The notes beneath the pieces were generated by a model that was not told the DNA's origin, searched no databases, and saw only the letters and a program-made list of their open reading frames with translations. 42,503 nucleotides of DNA from RGIG1668 sp045124495. GTDB taxonomy: Bacteria; Bacillota; Clostridia; Lachnospirales; Lachnospiraceae. Positions 16,164 to 23,378 of the stretch are shown here, one piece after another. The stretch's first letter is position 1. The number at the start of each line of letters is the position of its first letter. A program made the position numbers and the translations under genes. The stretch spans positions 1 to 42,503 of the forward strand of contig JBGVLX010000065.1 of NCBI GenBank assembly GCA_045124495.1. Direction: 5' to 3'.

Positions 16164-16844
16164 GTGACGGATATACTTATGATAGAAGACAATCAGGAAT
16201 TAGGAACTTTGATTCGTGATTTCCTTAGCAGAGAAGGTTTTTGGGTTGTATGGAAAAGGAGTGCAGAAGATGGATTAAAGTTTCTGGAAAAAGAGCAGTG
16301 TAAACTGGTGCTTCTTGACATTATGCTTCCCGGCATGGATGGATTTGAAACCGGCAGTCTGATTCGAAGCAAAGACAATACCCCCATACTTATGATGAGT
16401 GCAAAGAATGATGATAAAAGTAAACTTCTAGGATATGAGATTGGGGCGGATGATTATATCGAGAAACCATTTTCCATACCGGTGCTGGTGGCAAAAATAA
16501 AAGCATTGATGCGAAGAAGTTATGAAGCGAAGGAGGACAGGCAGATTTTGTCTGAATGCGGAATTACACTGGATTATGCTGCCAGAACCGTAATGCAGAA
16601 CGGACAGAAAATAGACATAAAAGGGAAGGAATTCGACGTCTTATATTATCTTATGAAACATGTAGGGGAAGTAGTGGATAAGAATGCATTATTCAATGAA
16701 ATATGGGGTTTGGATTGTTATAGCGAACCGGCGACGTTGAACGTCCATATCCGCTGGCTACGGGAAAAACTTGAAAAAGACCCGAAAAAACCGGAACTAA
16801 TACAGACCGTCTGGAAGATTGGATATAAATTTGGAGGTTCGTAA
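16164..16844 (+). CDS. OmpR-family response regulator
   Basis: 226 residues beginning at GTG 16164, with GGAGGGG 7 nt upstream. The receiver domain has the acidic pocket (MIEDN), the phosphorylated Asp in LLDIMLPGMDGFE near residue 51, and the conserved Lys in DYIEKPFSIPVL. The C-terminal winged helix reads IKGKEFDVLYYLMKHVGEVVDKNALFNEIWG and ends VHIRWLREKLEKDPKKPELIQTVWKIGYKF. It ends one base before the kinase start, so translation is coupled. Likely target: the adjacent ABC exporter genes, as usual for such clusters. Confidence 0.95.
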   Translation: MTDILMIEDNQELGTLIRDFLSREGFWVVWKRSAEDGLKFLEKEQCKLVLLDIMLPGMDGFETGSLIRSKDNTPILMMSAKNDDKSKLLGYEIGADDYIEKPFSIPVLVAKIKALMRRSYEAKEDRQILSECGITLDYAARTVMQNGQKIDIKGKEFDVLYYLMKHVGEVVDKNALFNEIWGLDCYSEPATLNVHIRWLREKLEKDPKKPELIQTVWKIGYKFGGS

Positions 16845-18176
16845 ATGAACAGTTTTAGGAAAATATTTGCTTTTACTACCATAGGATTTGTTCTGCTTCT
16901 GGTTACTTTTAATCTGATGTATGAAAAGGTAGTAATGAACCAACATCAGGAACGATATATTGTAATGAACCGAATTACTGCCATGGTGAAAGCCGAATTG
17001 CAGCAGAATACATCAGCTGATATATCTAAAATGTGGGAAAAAAATCAGGAAGCATGGGAAGCAGAGTATGAAGAGGGGAATGTACCGGATTTTGTGGAAT
17101 TCCTTCCGTTAAGCATTTTTGAATCAGGAAATCTTTCCGTAATGGAAACCAATCAGGAATCCTATATCTGGAATGTTTACGGGGAAGAAGGCAGTCTGAT
17201 TGGTTTTATAGAATATAAATATGAAGATGATTTTATTGCAGGAAGCCGTGGCATAATAAATACGGTATTGATTACCTGCTTTTTTTGCATGGCAGCTTTT
17301 TTTTGGTATGTAGAGAGAAAAATCTTAAAGCCTTTTGAAAGTTTTAGTGACTATCCGGAAAAGCTGTCAAAGGGCATTACCAATGAAAAACTTCCAGAAA
17401 TGAAAAGCCGGTATCTGGGGAAATTTATCTGGGGCATGAATATGTTAAATGATACTCTAGAAAGTAATAAAAGGAAAGTTCAGAAATTAGAATATGAAAG
17501 ACAGACCCTTCTTACCTCCATTGCCCACGGTGTAAAAACGCCGGTTGCCAATATTAAGCTATATACTAATGCCATAGAAACCGGATTATATCAGAATTCA
17601 GATAATGTAAATTCAAAGGATGCAGAAATAGCGAAGAAAATCGAAAAAAATGCCATGGAAATTGAGGAACTTGTATCAAAAATGTTGGAAACAGCCTCCA
17701 CCTCCTTATGCGATTATGAACCACAAATTCGGACGTTTTATCTAAAGGAACTGGCAGAAGAAATGGAACAGGAATATGCCAACCGGCTAAAGGTGAAGCG
17801 AATTGACTATAGGGTGGAATGTTCAGGGAATCCTATAGTAAATAGTGATAAAGATGGGCTGTTTCATATTCTTTCCCAGTTCATTGAAAATGCCATAAAA
17901 TATGGAGACGGGACCGGGCTTACCATATCCATGGAAAAACAGGATGAGGGCTATTTTTTCTCTGTGAAGAATAAGGGAAAACTTTTGCCGGAACAAGAAA
18001 TACCATTTATTTTTAAGAGTTTCTGGCGGGGCTCCAATGCAAAAGAGAAAGAAGGAAGTGGGATTGGCTTATTTGTAGCCAAAGAAATGGCAAAACGATT
18101 AGGCGGCGATATCTATGTAAAACGTTTTGAAGAAACCTCGGAAATGGAGTTTGTGATTTTTTTATGTGATGAATAA
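16845..18176 (+). CDS. Sensor histidine kinase with unusual H box
   Basis: 443 residues, starting immediately after the regulator stop. Helix 1 covers residues ~8-25 and helix 2 ~140-160, enclosing a ~115-residue outside sensor region with acidic patches. The dimerisation/phospho-acceptor segment is TSIAHGVKTPVANI with His 228. The ATPase domain shows FIENAIKYGDG (N box), VKNKGK (D box) and GSGIGLFVAKEMAKRLGGD (G2 box). In most kinases the phospho-His is followed by Glu or Asp; here it is Gly, a possible change in autokinase chemistry. The partner is the regulator at 16164, and the system adjoins an ABC exporter. Confidence 0.93.
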   Translation: MNSFRKIFAFTTIGFVLLLVTFNLMYEKVVMNQHQERYIVMNRITAMVKAELQQNTSADISKMWEKNQEAWEAEYEEGNVPDFVEFLPLSIFESGNLSVMETNQESYIWNVYGEEGSLIGFIEYKYEDDFIAGSRGIINTVLITCFFCMAAFFWYVERKILKPFESFSDYPEKLSKGITNEKLPEMKSRYLGKFIWGMNMLNDTLESNKRKVQKLEYERQTLLTSIAHGVKTPVANIKLYTNAIETGLYQNSDNVNSKDAEIAKKIEKNAMEIEELVSKMLETASTSLCDYEPQIRTFYLKELAEEMEQEYANRLKVKRIDYRVECSGNPIVNSDKDGLFHILSQFIENAIKYGDGTGLTISMEKQDEGYFFSVKNKGKLLPEQEIPFIFKSFWRGSNAKEKEGSGIGLFVAKEMAKRLGGDIYVKRFEETSEMEFVIFLCDE

Positions 18177-18199
18177 ACTTGCAATTATCATCACAAAAC

Positions 18200-18228
18200 T
18201 TGCTATTTCAAAAAGATTTTCGTATACT
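18200..18228 (+). promoter_or_regulatory. Promoter of the first AAA/nuclease gene
   Basis: TTGCTA (18200-18205), 17 nt, TATACT (18223-18228). The surrounding bases resemble the promoter of the paralogue at 31853-31881 (TTGC, an A-rich spacer ending CG, TATACTA), so the promoter was copied along with the gene. Confidence 0.6.
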
Positions 18229-18287
18229 ATTATCATATGTTTTAGAATTGCGGGAGTACAAAGTGCGGGGCAATTCGTAGGTATCAT

Positions 18288-18330
18288 GGGGTCAAAATAC
18301 CTTTTGACCCCAACATCATCATATGATGTT
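18288..18330 (+). repeat. Two back-to-back perfect hairpins before the AAA/nuclease gene
   Basis: GGGGTCAAAA (18288-18297) and TTTTGACCCC (18302-18311) form a perfect 10-bp stem with a 4-nt loop. Next to it AACATCAT (18312-18319) and ATGATGTT (18323-18330) form a perfect 8-bp stem with loop CAT. Both lie in the untranslated leader, 13 nt before the GGGAGG ribosome site. Decayed relatives are visible near 22696-22720 and 30721-30748, so this is probably a dispersed repeat. Confidence 0.7.
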
Positions 18331-18356
18331 AGGTGGATAGGCAGGGAGGTATCAGT

Positions 18357-20060
18357 ATGGGACGAACAGTAGGAATCGGAATACAGGAGTTTGATAAGAT
18401 AATAGAAGGGAATTATTTTTACGTTGATAAGACGTCTTTTATTAAGGAATGGTGGGAGAGTGGAGACGATGTAACTTTAATTACCAGACCACGTCGCTTT
18501 GGTAAAACCTTGAATATGAGCATGGTGAATCACTTCTTTTCCATAGAGTATGCCGGTCAGGGGGATATTTTTGAGGGGCTTTTTATTTGGGAGGAAGAAA
18601 AGTACAGAGAACTTCAGGGTACTTATCCGGTGATTAATCTTTCCTTTGCGAATGTGAAGGAAAAAGATTTTGAAACAGTTAAAATTCGCATCAATCAGAT
18701 TATTTCGGATTTATATAGTAAACATTATTATTTATTGGATAGTGATGTCTTAACAAAGATAGATAAGGAATTTTATCAATCAGTTGGAGTGAACATGCCT
18801 GAAGTAGTGGCAACTATGGCACTTCATAAGCTTTCAGACTACCTTTATCGCTATTATGGAAAAAAAGTCATCATTCTTCTCGATGAATATGACACACCAA
18901 TGCAGGAAGCCTATGTAAATGGTTTCTGGAATGAATTGGTTGCATTTACCCGAAGTCTCTTTAACTCTACATTTAAGACAAATCCGTGGCTGGCAAGAGG
19001 CATTATGACAGGAATTACAAGGGTCAGTAAAGAATCTATTTTTTCGGATTTGAATCATTTAGAGGTAGTTACCACCACCTCAGACAAATATGCTACTGCT
19101 TTTGGTTTTACAGAAGAAGAGGTGTTTGCAGCATTAGATGAATGTGGATTGGGTTCAAAAAAGGAAGAAGTAAAAGAGTGGTATGATGGATTTACTTTCG
19201 GGACGCATACGGATATTTATAATCCATGGTCGATTCTTAATTACCTGGATAAGAGAGATTTAACCACTTACTGGGCGAATACCAGCTCTAACAGTCTGGT
19301 AGGAAAGTTGATTCAGGAAGGAAATGGTGCTATGAAGAAGCAATTTGAAGAGTTGCTTTTAGGAAACCATTTGCAGGTTCCCATTGATGAACAAATCGTA
19401 TATAACCAGTTGGATGACAATGAAGATGCCATATGGAGTCTGTTACTTGCCAGTGGTTATTTAAAGGTACTGGATTATGACCGTATGGAAAATCTTGAAC
19501 CAGGGGAAGAGGTCTGTTATGAATTGGCGGTTACCAATCGTGAAGTGCAGATTATGTTTGAGGGTATGGTGAAGTCCTGGTTTAAGAAAACGAAGGGAGA
19601 TTATAATGATTTCATCAAGGCAATGCTGATGAAGGATGTGGATGCCATGAACGAATACATGAATCAGATGAGTCTTGAACTGTTCAGTAGCTTTGATACA
19701 GGAAAACGGGCATCAAAAAAGGCACAGCCGGAACGGTTTTATCATGGATTTGTACTAGGATTAATGGTAGATTTAAAGAGAGAATATATTGTGACTTCCA
19801 ACAGGGAAAGCGGTTTTGGAAGATATGATGTTGTAATAGAACCGAAGAACCCAAAAGAAAATCCTGCGGTGATTTTGGAATTTAAGGTGTTCAATCATAG
19901 AAGAGAAGCTTCCTTAGAGGAAACGGTAGTAGCAGCCCTTGCCCAAATAGAGGAGAAACGTTACGATGTAGCCCTGCTTGCAAAGGGGATACCGGCAGAT
20001 AGGATATATAAATATGGTTTTGCATTTGAGGGGAAAACAGTGTTGATTGAGAAGGCATAA
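18357..20060 (+). CDS. AAA-ATPase-like / PD-(D/E)XK nuclease superfamily protein (copy 1)
   Basis: 567 residues from ATG 18357, with GGGAGG 8 nt upstream; the frame is open a little further up (18333) without a ribosome site. The N-terminal AAA-ATPase-like domain (PF09820 type) has the sequence FYVDKTSFIKEWWE, the P-loop RPRRFGKT near residue 45, a Walker-B-like VIILLDEYDTPMQEAY, and a sensor-like region GIMTGITRVSKESIFSDLN. The C-terminal PDDEXK_9-type domain has GFGRYDVV followed by AVILEFKVF, the D...ExK nuclease core. These proteins are strongly expanded in gut Firmicutes and Bacteroidetes; their role is unknown. A close paralogue lies at 31925-33826. Confidence 0.9.
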   Translation: MGRTVGIGIQEFDKIIEGNYFYVDKTSFIKEWWESGDDVTLITRPRRFGKTLNMSMVNHFFSIEYAGQGDIFEGLFIWEEEKYRELQGTYPVINLSFANVKEKDFETVKIRINQIISDLYSKHYYLLDSDVLTKIDKEFYQSVGVNMPEVVATMALHKLSDYLYRYYGKKVIILLDEYDTPMQEAYVNGFWNELVAFTRSLFNSTFKTNPWLARGIMTGITRVSKESIFSDLNHLEVVTTTSDKYATAFGFTEEEVFAALDECGLGSKKEEVKEWYDGFTFGTHTDIYNPWSILNYLDKRDLTTYWANTSSNSLVGKLIQEGNGAMKKQFEELLLGNHLQVPIDEQIVYNQLDDNEDAIWSLLLASGYLKVLDYDRMENLEPGEEVCYELAVTNREVQIMFEGMVKSWFKKTKGDYNDFIKAMLMKDVDAMNEYMNQMSLELFSSFDTGKRASKKAQPERFYHGFVLGLMVDLKREYIVTSNRESGFGRYDVVIEPKNPKENPAVILEFKVFNHRREASLEETVVAALAQIEEKRYDVALLAKGIPADRIYKYGFAFEGKTVLIEKA

Positions 20061-20193
20061 AAAACAGAAGTTTTTTGAATAGACAAAATAGTAGTGTAAA
20101 GTATTGGTGACATCGTAAAGCAGCGCAGGGATACTGAGATTTAGTGGATAAGCATGAAATAATCTCGGATAATATATAAAAAATTGGTTACAC

Positions 20194-20425
20194 TGTTCTT
20201 AAAATAGGAAATTGCGAAACTACCAAAACTTATAATAAGTGATTCAAAAGAAACAAATACATGAGCAGGCGCTTGTTCAGCCGTCGGTACTTAATGAGCG
20301 ACTTGTCGCGAATTTAGTACCGCTACGAGCTGAACGCAGCGAAAGCGTGCCTGCGATGTTTTGATTCTTTTGAATCACTTTCATATAAAATATTATAGTT
20401 TTGCAATTACCTATGTTCTTAAACT
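20194..20425. repeat. Target-site duplication flanking element copy 2
   Basis: TGTTCTTAAAAT (20194-20205) and TGTTCTTAAACT (20414-20425) match at 11 of 12 positions on either side of the element, with one extra A (20413) at the right end. This independently repeats the ~12-bp duplication seen for copy 1. Confidence 0.8.
20206..20412 (+). mobile_element. Palindromic ORF-less mobile element, copy 2
   Basis: Same size, orientation and structure as the element at 401-607: terminal repeats AGGAAATTGCGAAAC (20206-20220) and GTTTTGCAATTACCT (20398-20412), the nested arms GTGATTCAAAAG and CTTTTGAATCAC, and the same central GGTACT...AGTACC hairpin. The core is almost unchanged between copies while the outer arms differ at several positions, some in paired bases. 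It fills most of the 390-bp gap between the AAA/nuclease gene and the helical-bundle gene; about 145 bp before it hold nothing I can name. Confidence 0.85.
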
Positions 20426-20450
20426 GATAAAAGGAGCTGAAACGTAAACA

Positions 20451-20885
20451 ATGATTGAACCAGATACTATAAAACTACTGAGGGAATGTGATGCAGGTAT
20501 TAAAATGGGGGTGTCGGCCATTGATGATGTGGTAGATTATGTCAATGATGATACATTCAAGAGATATCTTGTAAAATGTAAAAATGAACACGAGATGCTG
20601 AAAGAAGAGATACAGAATCTTTTAGATCAGTACCATGACGAAGGAAAAAATCCGAATCCCATGGCGAAAAGCATGTCATGGATGAAAACATGCGTGAAGC
20701 TGGTGATGAAGGAATCCGATGAAACCATTGCCGATTTAATGACAGATGGATGTAACATGGGAGTAAAATCTCTCCATAAATATCTGAATCAATATAAGGA
20801 TGCCAATGAAAAGACGAAGGATATTACCAAACGACTGATAAATCTGGAAGAGAAACTTGCCATAGATATTCGTCGGTTTTTATAA
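20451..20885 (+). CDS. Helical-bundle protein, DUF2383-like
   Basis: 144 residues, almost all predicted alpha-helical, without membrane segments. The pattern of helices with conserved acids and His (VKCKNEHEMLKEEIQNLL near residue 45, KESDETIADLMTDGCNMGVKSLHKYLNQ near residue 90) resembles ferritin-like DUF2383 proteins, in which such residues could bind metal; this assignment is tentative. AAGGAG lies 14 nt before ATG 20451, rather far. The gene is directly downstream of mobile-element copy 2, which split it from its original upstream region. A strong terminator pair follows at 20981 and 21026. Confidence 0.7.
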   Translation: MIEPDTIKLLRECDAGIKMGVSAIDDVVDYVNDDTFKRYLVKCKNEHEMLKEEIQNLLDQYHDEGKNPNPMAKSMSWMKTCVKLVMKESDETIADLMTDGCNMGVKSLHKYLNQYKDANEKTKDITKRLINLEEKLAIDIRRFL

Positions 20886-20980
20886 AAACAACCATTGTAA
20901 TTTATATATATAATTTTGCTGTTTTCAATGTATTTACTGTGATACAGCGATTTTTGATGTTGTTAGGGTATGGATGGGTG

Positions 20981-21017
20981 AGCAGATAGTTTGTAGGTGA
21001 ACTATCTGCTTTTTTTG
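20981..21017 (+). terminator. Strong Rho-independent terminator
   Basis: GCAGATAGTT (20982-20991) pairs perfectly with AACTATCTGC (21000-21009) and is followed by T8. Confidence 0.9.
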
Positions 21018-21025
21018 AATATCTG

Positions 21026-21058
21026 AAAAGTGCTTTGGATGTCCCGAAGCACTTTTTA
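21026..21058 (+). terminator. Second terminator-like hairpin
   Basis: AAAAGTGCTT (21026-21035) pairs perfectly with AAGCACTTTT (21047-21056), and the T run is part of the arm. Tandem to the terminator at 20981. Confidence 0.6.
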
Positions 21059-21084
21059 TATTATATAAAATTATGAGGTACTGC

Positions 21085-21174
21085 ATGGATAAGTTGAAGA
21101 AGAGTGCACTTTCTTTTGCTAATTGGATGAAATATGTGCATGAACTGGTTGCAGGAAGTAAAAAACATTGTTAA
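21085..21174 (+). CDS. Possible 29-residue amphipathic peptide
   Basis: ATG 21085 with GAGG 6 nt upstream opens a 29-codon frame. The product starts MDKLKKSALSFANWMK and ends GSKKHC: basic, amphipathic, with a C-terminal Cys. It lies after two terminators and before the MATE promoter. It could be a small toxin or signalling peptide, but so short a frame is easily chance. Confidence 0.2.
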   Translation: MDKLKKSALSFANWMKYVHELVAGSKKHC

Positions 21175-21211
21175 AATAACATTATTTTTTTAAGAAAACA
21201 TTTTATATAGG

Positions 21212-21240
21212 TTGTCAACTATACGGGACTTTGATATGAT
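21212..21240 (+). promoter_or_regulatory. Promoter of the MATE gene
   Basis: TTGTCA (21212-21217), 17 nt, TATGAT (21235-21240); start of transcription would fall near 21247, about 55 nt before the chosen start codon. Confidence 0.65.
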
Positions 21241-21302
21241 AATTGTTATGGATAAGGAACGGATTGTGGAGAGAGGAAAATATACAAGAAAGAGTGAATA
21301 AA

Positions 21303-22688
21303 ATGAGTCAGACAGAACATTCAAAAGAAAATCCATTAAAGACGGAGCCGGTTTTAAAATTAATGATTAAGTTTGCAGTTCCCAGTATTATTGCCATGCT
21401 GGTAGGGGCTGTATATAATATTGTAGACCAATTGTTTATCGGCCAGAGGGTGGGAACACTGGGAAATGCTGCGACGAATATCGCATTCCCTTTGTCAACA
21501 TCCTGTATTGCACTTGCATTATTATTTGGGATTGGAGGGGCATCCTGCTTTAACCTGGCTTTGGGGCGGGGGGAGAAGGAAAAGGCAATTCATTATATCG
21601 GGAATGCATTGGTAATGTTGTTTGTATGCGGATTGGCACTTTGCATCGTTTCTGAGATATTTTTAACTCCCATGCTTAAGTTATTTGGCGCACCCAAGGA
21701 TGTGCTGCCTTATGCGAAAGATTATGTAAGTATTACGGCTTTGGGGTTTCCGTTTTTATTATTAACCACCGGAGGAGGACATCTGATTCGTGCAGACGGA
21801 AGTCCTAAGATGACGATGATTTGTAATCTGTCTGGTGCAGTCATTAATACCATTATGGATGCAGTTTTTATTTTGGGATTTGACTGGGGAATGAAAGGCG
21901 CTGCCTTTGCAACCATCATAGGACAATTCTTTTCCGGAATGCTGGTAGTATTTTATATGCGTAAATTCCATACCGCTCCACTGAAAAAGATACATTTTAA
22001 AATCCAATGGCAGTATATCGGCCGGATTATGTCCATCGGTATGGCATCTTTCTTTAATCAGCTTGGGATTATGTTGGTGCAGATTGTACTGAATAATTCA
22101 TTAAAGCATTATGGAGCAGCGTCCATATATGGTGAAGCCATTCCTATTGCCTGTGCAGGTATTATTTTAAAAGTCAGCCAGATTTGTTTTTCCATTGTAA
22201 TTGGAATCGGCCAGGGGACCCAGCCTATTGAAAGTTTTAATTATGGTGCAAAGAATTATAAAAGAGTTAGGGACGCTTACCGTATGGCATGCATTGCAGG
22301 GGGAGTGATTTCTGTGTTTGCGCTTTTGTTGTTTCAATTATTTCCAAGGCAGATTCTTGCGGCCTTCGGAGATGGGACAAAAGAGTATTTCGAATTTGGA
22401 GAAAAGTATTTCAGAGTCTATTTATTTTTTACCTGGCTGAATTTCCTGCAGCCTATTACTTCCACCTTCTTTACCTCCATCGGTAAGGCGATAAAAGGTG
22501 TATTTTTATCCTTAACTAGGCAGATTATATTCTTATTGCCGTTATTATTAATTTTGCCTGCAATCATGGGAATTGACGGAATTCTTTACGCGGGACCGAT
22601 TTCTGACGGGGTTGCAGCCATCATTGCCATCGTTATGGTCCGGTTTGAGTTTAAAGCAATGAAACGCCTTGAGCAGAATGTGGAATGA
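21303..22688 (+). CDS. MATE-family multidrug efflux transporter
   Basis: 461 residues with twelve predicted helices in two similar halves. The N-terminus after ATG 21303 (MSQTEHSKENPLKTEPVLKLM) is followed by FAVPSIIAMLVGAVYNIVDQLFIGQ, the usual first-helix signature of MepA-like MATE proteins; the second half begins FNQLGIMLVQIVLNN. GIGQGTQPIESFNYGAKNYKRV is a well-conserved family segment. The start at 21303 has an AAGAAAGAG ribosome site; a longer frame from 21243 starts at the promoter and is unlikely. Expected role: Na+- or H+-driven export of cationic drugs or metabolites. Single-gene unit with its own promoter. Confidence 0.92.
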   Translation: MSQTEHSKENPLKTEPVLKLMIKFAVPSIIAMLVGAVYNIVDQLFIGQRVGTLGNAATNIAFPLSTSCIALALLFGIGGASCFNLALGRGEKEKAIHYIGNALVMLFVCGLALCIVSEIFLTPMLKLFGAPKDVLPYAKDYVSITALGFPFLLLTTGGGHLIRADGSPKMTMICNLSGAVINTIMDAVFILGFDWGMKGAAFATIIGQFFSGMLVVFYMRKFHTAPLKKIHFKIQWQYIGRIMSIGMASFFNQLGIMLVQIVLNNSLKHYGAASIYGEAIPIACAGIILKVSQICFSIVIGIGQGTQPIESFNYGAKNYKRVRDAYRMACIAGGVISVFALLLFQLFPRQILAAFGDGTKEYFEFGEKYFRVYLFFTWLNFLQPITSTFFTSIGKAIKGVFLSLTRQIIFLLPLLLILPAIMGIDGILYAGPISDGVAAIIAIVMVRFEFKAMKRLEQNVE

Positions 22689-22764
22689 GGAAGCAATGAC
22701 CTTTTGCCCCTGGTATCATAATAATTCGTAAGTAAATAAGAGTGTTTATACTTTGAATGAAGTA

Positions 22765-22809
22765 ATAGAACAGATAGAACAGATAGAACAGACAGAACAG
22801 ATAGAACAG
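22765..22809 (+). repeat. 9-bp tandem repeat, five units
   Basis: ATAGAACAG is repeated five times in a row (fourth unit ACAGAACAG). In one frame it would encode repeated Ile-Glu-Gln, but no ribosome site supports translation. Confidence 0.85.
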
Positions 22810-23270
22810 GAGATGAGTAGTAAAAAGTAACGAAAATCTCCTTAAAGATTCGATACTTTGCTAGCTTGACTATAAATTTCCCATATTATATACTTGAAGT
22901 GGAGAACCTTATTGATTTTTTCTAAAAACTTTCCGTTTGGTATTATAGAACTCTACAAGGGATAGGTGTGAATCGTATTGCCACTATTTGCAGATGGAAG
23001 CATTACTATTTGTTATCCCCCGGAAAGGTTGAATCAGTATGTGGAAGTTGGATTGTCAAATATTAAAACGTAACGAATCAAAAAGGAGGTGAATCTTCAA
23101 TAAGGTATTATAAAGTCTGATGAATAAAAATCAATAGGCAAATAGAACAAAAAATGTCGAGAATTGAGTGAAATGATTGTTTATCATGTTGGTTTTAAGC
23201 TGATTTGATTCATTTTCGCACTTTTTTGATATTAAGAATTTAACTAATATGTAGAAATTGATTTAAATTT
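22810..23270 (+). other. Intergenic stretch before the amylase
   Basis: About 460 AT-rich bases without a convincing gene. An ideal ribosome site AAAGGAGGTGA (23082-23092) is followed by no start codon at proper spacing and looks orphaned. A short frame near 22998-23072 could encode about 25 residues (LPLFADGSITICYPPERLNQ) and may be a gene remnant. I see no complete insertion sequence or riboswitch. Confidence 0.4.
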
Positions 23271-23318
23271 TTGACAAATTCCAATATCAGGCAATGATAA
23301 TCTTATTGTTATAAGATT
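23271..23318 (+). promoter_or_regulatory. Amylase promoter with palindromic operator
   Basis: TTGACA (23271-23276) and GATAAT (23296-23301) are 19 nt apart, slightly long. A perfect 8-bp inverted repeat, AATCTTAT (23299-23306) and ATAAGATT (23311-23318) around TGTT, overlaps the -10 and the likely transcription start. It is a good repressor-site candidate. It lacks the central CG of LacI-family operators, so it may serve another regulator. Confidence 0.6.
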
Positions 23319-23378
23319 TTCCCTAATATTCTCCAAAATCAAGTTTGAGCGGTAAAATAAAATTTTAGGAGAGAAGAC

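Noticed and set aside
22966..23000. Sequence TACAAGGGATAGGTGTGAATC resembling the 3' side of the RNA motif
   Set aside because: The matching 5' strand (TTGTAAAC-like) and inner hairpins are missing; similarity is limited to scattered bases.
22860..23060. Possible insertion-sequence remnant before the amylase
   Set aside because: No transposase-like frame, terminal repeats or target duplication could be found.
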